Below, piece by piece: positions 42,837-45,570 of a stretch of DNA of 45,570 bases (position 1 is its first letter; each line of letters opens with the position of its first letter). Source of the stretch: an uncultured Lachnospiraceae bacterium (lineage in GTDB: Bacteria; Bacillota; Clostridia; Lachnospirales; Lachnospiraceae); the NCBI GenBank assembly GCA_947174495.1, contig CAMWJC010000020.1, positions 1-45,570 on the forward strand, written 5' to 3'. Both the position numbers and the translations under genes were made by a program. Under the pieces are notes generated by a model. That model saw only the letters and a list, made by a program, of their open reading frames with translations. It was not told the origin of the DNA and ran no database searches.

Positions 42837-43421
42837 TCACTTGATAAACCCGAGAGTATCTTTCTCACATCCCAGGTGAAACCATGCTTTGCCTGTGATC
42901 GTATCTCTATTCACCGGTCCTATATTTCCCGATCGGCTATCCTCACTGTTGTTTCTATTATCCCCAAGCACAAAATATTCATTGCTTCCAAGTACAATCT
43001 CATTTTCAGCAATTCCCGGATCGGAAATCTTATCGTATGTTTCATCCTCCTCCAAAAGCACACCATCGATATAAACATACCCTCCTATAATTTGGACATG
43101 CTCCCCCGGAAGTCCCACCACTCGTTTCAGATAATAATGTGAATTTTGATTTCCATTTGGAAGAAACGCAACAATATCCCCTCTTCCCGGTGCAAATAAT
43201 TTATAAACAAATCGATTGATCAAAACCTCCTGCCCATTATAAAGCGCAGGTTCCATGGACACTCCGATCACACTGATCTTCATTCCTACCAGAAAAACAA
43301 TGACAAAGGCAACCAGTACAGCGGCGCAACAATAAAATCCTGTAGCTAATATTTCATGGATCAGTTCCTTACTGATTTTCTTTTCCTTCTCATAAAAGGT
43401 TAATCCCTTACGCCTTGCCAT
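42837..43421 (-). CDS. lepB: Type I signal peptidase (second copy)
   Basis: The 194-residue protease has a basic start (MARRKGLTFYEKEKK), one membrane helix (about 28-52), catalytic Ser in GVSMEPAL and Lys in YLKRVVGLPGE, and FVLGDNRNNSEDSRS. ATG 43421 with AGAGGA 8 nt upstream is preferred to GTG 43424. It differs clearly in sequence from the neighbour copy at 41424-41963, so it is not a very recent duplicate. Confidence 0.92.
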   Translation of the reverse strand: MARRKGLTFYEKEKKISKELIHEILATGFYCCAAVLVAFVIVFLVGMKISVIGVSMEPALYNGQEVLINRFVYKLFAPGRGDIVAFLPNGNQNSHYYLKRVVGLPGEHVQIIGGYVYIDGVLLEEDETYDKISDPGIAENEIVLGSNEYFVLGDNRNNSEDSRSGNIGPVNRDTITGKAWFHLGCEKDTLGFIK

Positions 43422-43475
43422 CACATTGTTCCTCTCGTATTTCCTTATATTCTACCACATCTTCAAACATAAGAA

Positions 43476-43503
43476 AAGGACAATTGTATAACCAATTGCC
43501 CTT
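43476..43503 (-). terminator. Terminator after rplS
   Basis: Arms 43476-43486 and 43493-43503 pair over 11 bp with one mismatch. On the minus strand the stem is followed by TTCTTATG. It lies just below the rplS stop, so it may only attenuate read-through into lepB. Confidence 0.5.
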
Positions 43504-43526
43504 GTGCTCTGTCACATAGCCAGAAA

Positions 43527-43871
43527 TTATCTAAGAATCTCTTTAACCTTTGCTCTCTTACCAACACGTCCTCTTAAGTAATTCAGTTTTGCTCTTCTTA
43601 CTTTACCTCTGCGGACTACTTCAATCTTCTCTACATTGGGTGAGTAAACCGGCCATGTCTTCTCTACGCCTACACCGTTAGAAGTCTTTCTTACAGTGAA
43701 TGTCTCTCTTGCTCCGGTTCCCTGTCTTTTAAGGACAACACCCTCAAAAACCTGGATTCTTTCACGGTTTCCTTCCTTGATCTTACCGTACACCTTAACG
43801 GTATCGCCTACGTTAAACGCATTCACTTCTTTTAACTGCTCATCTTCAATGCTCTTAATAATTTCGTTCAT
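43527..43871 (-). CDS. rplS: 50S ribosomal protein L19
   Basis: The 114-residue protein is a normal-length L19, located at the 30S-50S interface. The family segments [40 protein letters not shown] and [17 protein letters not shown] are all visible. GGAGG precedes the ATG. It heads the minus-strand rplS-lepB-rbgA-lepB-rnhB run; trmD, its usual neighbour, is just upstream with a serpin gene in between. Confidence 0.97.
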   Translation of the reverse strand: MNEIIKSIEDEQLKEVNAFNVGDTVKVYGKIKEGNRERIQVFEGVVLKRQGTGARETFTVRKTSNGVGVEKTWPVYSPNVEKIEVVRRGKVRRAKLNYLRGRVGKRAKVKEILR

Positions 43872-43974
43872 ATTAAACCTCCATTTGATTCATCAGATGT
43901 TCTTAATACATTCCGTAACAGAGGACCATCACAATTTCGCAACATTAGTAATTTACCATATCTTCCGATAAAAT

Positions 43975-43993
43975 GCAAGTAAAATTTTTACTT
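43975..43993 (-). terminator. Possible terminator after the serpin gene
   Basis: CAAGTAAAATTTTTACTTG is a 9+1+9 palindrome directly after the serpin stop. On the minus strand it is followed by CATTTTAT. It is A+T-rich with a short T-run, so the call is weak. Confidence 0.4.
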
Positions 43994-43994
43994 G

Positions 43995-45308
43995 TTATAG
44001 GTTATTGACATGACCCATAAACAAAATGATCCCCGTTTCCGTATCCTGTATCATAAATAAAAAAGGCTGGTCTACAATAAAATGGATAATTTCTATTTCC
44101 GACTCTTCATCAGCTGTTGCCCATGCTGAATCTGTTACTGCCGCCGCTCTGCTTCCAAGCTCATCCACTTCTATTTTTGCCTTATGCGCTACATCAGTCA
44201 CATAGACTTCCCCAATTCCCGGAAAATCCGCCAGTCTCTCATTAAAGGCATTTTCCATTCCCATTCTCTGTAACAGACTGCTCATCTGAGGAACACAATA
44301 TTCCAGGCTAAACTTTGGAAGCCTGATTCCCGAAATCCATTTCTTATCTCCTGTTAATAGATTATCCAAGAAGCTGTTCTTTTCCTCTGTGCTCATTGCT
44401 CCAAATATGCCTGCGGCCGACTGTTCAAAGTCCTTCGGCTGATCTTTCCCGCTTCCTACGGGAATCAGGATATTCATGACCCTGCTTCCGTTTCCATAAG
44501 GCAGACTGATTGCCCGAAGCCCGTCAGAGACATAGTAATGCATCCAGCAATCAGACAAAAACATCACATCTACCTCATTTTCCTCTTCGGTTCCATAAAA
44601 CACCCACTTATTTGTACCTGCCTCAAAGGGCCATTTCCATTCCCCATAAAAATAAACTGCATTCATTAATGCCAATGCAGTGTCGGCATCAAACTCTTCC
44701 CCACAGCTTTCAATCATTCCATCCGTATTTTCCGAAACCCACTGATCCATCTGTTTCTTTACCTCTGCGGAATTCTTTGCAAAATCCATCTGATACATGG
44801 ATGCACGGTAATAATTCTCCACAAGGGGAAGATAATTCTCGTATAACTCCTCCGACAATTCAAACCTTTGATCAACCCAGATAGAATTAGCACTAGTAAG
44901 CATGGCCTTCTTACTCTGTCCCGTCTCCATAAATAGCTCCATCTGCATATTCCAGTCCATAAGGTTTGATATCCCCATCAGCTGTTCCATCTGACTTTTT
45001 GTCTCTCCCTGTGCCGCATTATCAAGAACGCTTAGCGCCACGCAGATACTATATGGGGAAAAGAAATAATTTTCTCCGTTTTCTGCAAGATGTGTTGACA
45101 TGTTGTAGGCAAAATTATTGATCCCCTGCGTTAATGTCTGGTCAAAAAAACTTGCTCCTGGATAATCCAAGAGCCTTACATCTGCTTTACTTTGAAGCCT
45201 TATGGTCTCTTCTTCCCCTTCCTGTTGTCCGCATGCCGTCAAAATAAATGCCGCAAGAACCAAAGTCATTATTCTTTTAAATTTACGTTTCCTAAGTATC
45301 TTCCTCAT
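43995..45308 (-). CDS. Serpin-family lipoprotein (serine/cysteine protease inhibitor)
   Basis: The 437-residue protein has a basic signal peptide with lipobox LTAC (Cys26), so it is probably surface-anchored. The serpin fold follows: [48 protein letters not shown] and the C-terminal signature [19 protein letters not shown]. The reactive-centre loop region is [16 protein letters not shown] plus an acidic stretch. Serpins trap proteases by loop insertion; an Ala-rich hinge supports an inhibitory type. ATG 45308 is favoured, with GGGAG upstream; TTG 45329 is a poor alternative. It overlaps the 3' end of trmD by 17 bp. Confidence 0.88.
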   Translation of the reverse strand: MRKILRKRKFKRIMTLVLAAFILTACGQQEGEEETIRLQSKADVRLLDYPGASFFDQTLTQGINNFAYNMSTHLAENGENYFFSPYSICVALSVLDNAAQGETKSQMEQLMGISNLMDWNMQMELFMETGQSKKAMLTSANSIWVDQRFELSEELYENYLPLVENYYRASMYQMDFAKNSAEVKKQMDQWVSENTDGMIESCGEEFDADTALALMNAVYFYGEWKWPFEAGTNKWVFYGTEEENEVDVMFLSDCWMHYYVSDGLRAISLPYGNGSRVMNILIPVGSGKDQPKDFEQSAAGIFGAMSTEEKNSFLDNLLTGDKKWISGIRLPKFSLEYCVPQMSSLLQRMGMENAFNERLADFPGIGEVYVTDVAHKAKIEVDELGSRAAAVTDSAWATADEESEIEIIHFIVDQPFLFMIQDTETGIILFMGHVNNL

Positions 45309-45570
45309 CTGCGCTTTTTTCTCCCACAACCCCGTTTTGGCTCACGACCGTCTTCTGTTCCTTAAGCTTCTTTAGCAGCTTCTTCCTCTGACGTTCTTCT
45401 CTCTTTGCCTTCTTGTCAAAATATTCCTGATTTTCTCCTGCCCACTTTTCATATAATTCAGGGCGAAGCTGTCTGGTTCTCTCTAACGATTGCTCCAACC
45501 GCCATTCCTCTATCTTTTTATGATCACCGGAAAGTAATACTTCCGGCACCTTCTGCTCCCTCCAAACCTC
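45292..45570 (-). CDS. trmD: tRNA (guanine-N1)-methyltransferase TrmD, C-terminal part (cut by window edge)
   Basis: The frame enters from the window end and stops with TAG at 45292. [20 protein letters not shown] and [20 protein letters not shown] are the C-terminal region of TrmD, which makes m1G37 in tRNA. The SAM knot domain lies outside the window. A Lys/Glu-rich tail follows, longer than in many TrmD proteins. TrmD next to rplS is the usual order, here separated by the serpin gene. Confidence 0.9.
   Translation of the reverse strand, partial: EVWREQKVPEVLLSGDHKKIEEWRLEQSLERTRQLRPELYEKWAGENQEYFDKKAKREERQRKKLLKKLKEQKTVVSQNGVVGEKSADEEDT

Overview
The window looks like chromosomal DNA of a low-to-mid GC, anaerobic Clostridia of the Lachnospiraceae type. 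The evidence is strong Shine-Dalgarno sites with ATG/GTG/TTG starts, a class III (oxygen-sensitive) ribonucleotide reductase, a Gram-positive style YlqF-RnhB-YlqG-YlqH neighbourhood, lipoprotein signal peptides, and no outer-membrane genes. No phage block, CRISPR array, rRNA or transposase gene was seen. Most of it is ordinary housekeeping DNA with a few accessory insertions.

Layout. 1-2.6 kb: an unrecognised reading-frame tail, an RsmF-type rRNA m5C methyltransferase, and a convergent ADP-ribosylglycohydrolase. 2.7-4.2 kb: a TPR lipoprotein whose stop codon touches a 399-bp non-coding mobile-element-like sequence (element A). 4.2-8.7 kb: an NrdR-type operator and promoter, nrdD with a fused C-terminal redoxin domain, pyrF, pyrE, and a 50-residue membrane peptide. 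8.8-11.2 kb: a small membrane protein coupled to a long M29-like aminopeptidase. 11.2-14.7 kb: purE-purM-purN-purD. 14.7-22.6 kb: a zinc-ribbon protein, an SH3/TM protein, a GntR regulator coupled to clpC, a short conserved protein, radA and an LCP-family protein. 22.7-22.9 kb: tRNA-Trp with a consensus promoter and terminator. 22.9-27.4 kb: a TIR-TM-beta-propeller protein and a DHH phosphoesterase. 27.5-33.2 kb: an OFA-type MFS transporter divergent from relA/spoT, an MBL-fold hydrolase and a DUF3048 lipoprotein. 33.3-33.9 kb: element B, 632 bp. 33.9-37.2 kb (minus strand): a sensor kinase and response regulator. 37.3-43.9 kb (minus): pgeF, yraN, an FlhB-C-like protein, a FliK-C-like protein, rnhB, lepB, rbgA, lepB2 and rplS. 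44-45.6 kb (minus): a serpin lipoprotein and the 3' end of trmD.

The most unusual content is the pair of non-coding elements A (3808-4206) and B (33309-33940). Both have the terminal inverted repeat ARTTARCGTTTAGC, flanked by TA on all four sides, and both have the same architecture: TIR, hairpin, 100-135 nt linker, hairpin, TIR. One end of each lies exactly on the TAA stop codon of a neighbouring gene, so that the TA belongs to the gene and the third base to the element. They look like a MITE family with TA target-site duplication. Other items worth attention are the TIR-TM-propeller protein, the NrdD-redoxin fusion behind an NrdR operator, orphan flagellar-export-like domains in a ribosome-biogenesis operon, and several starts better placed at GTG or TTG.
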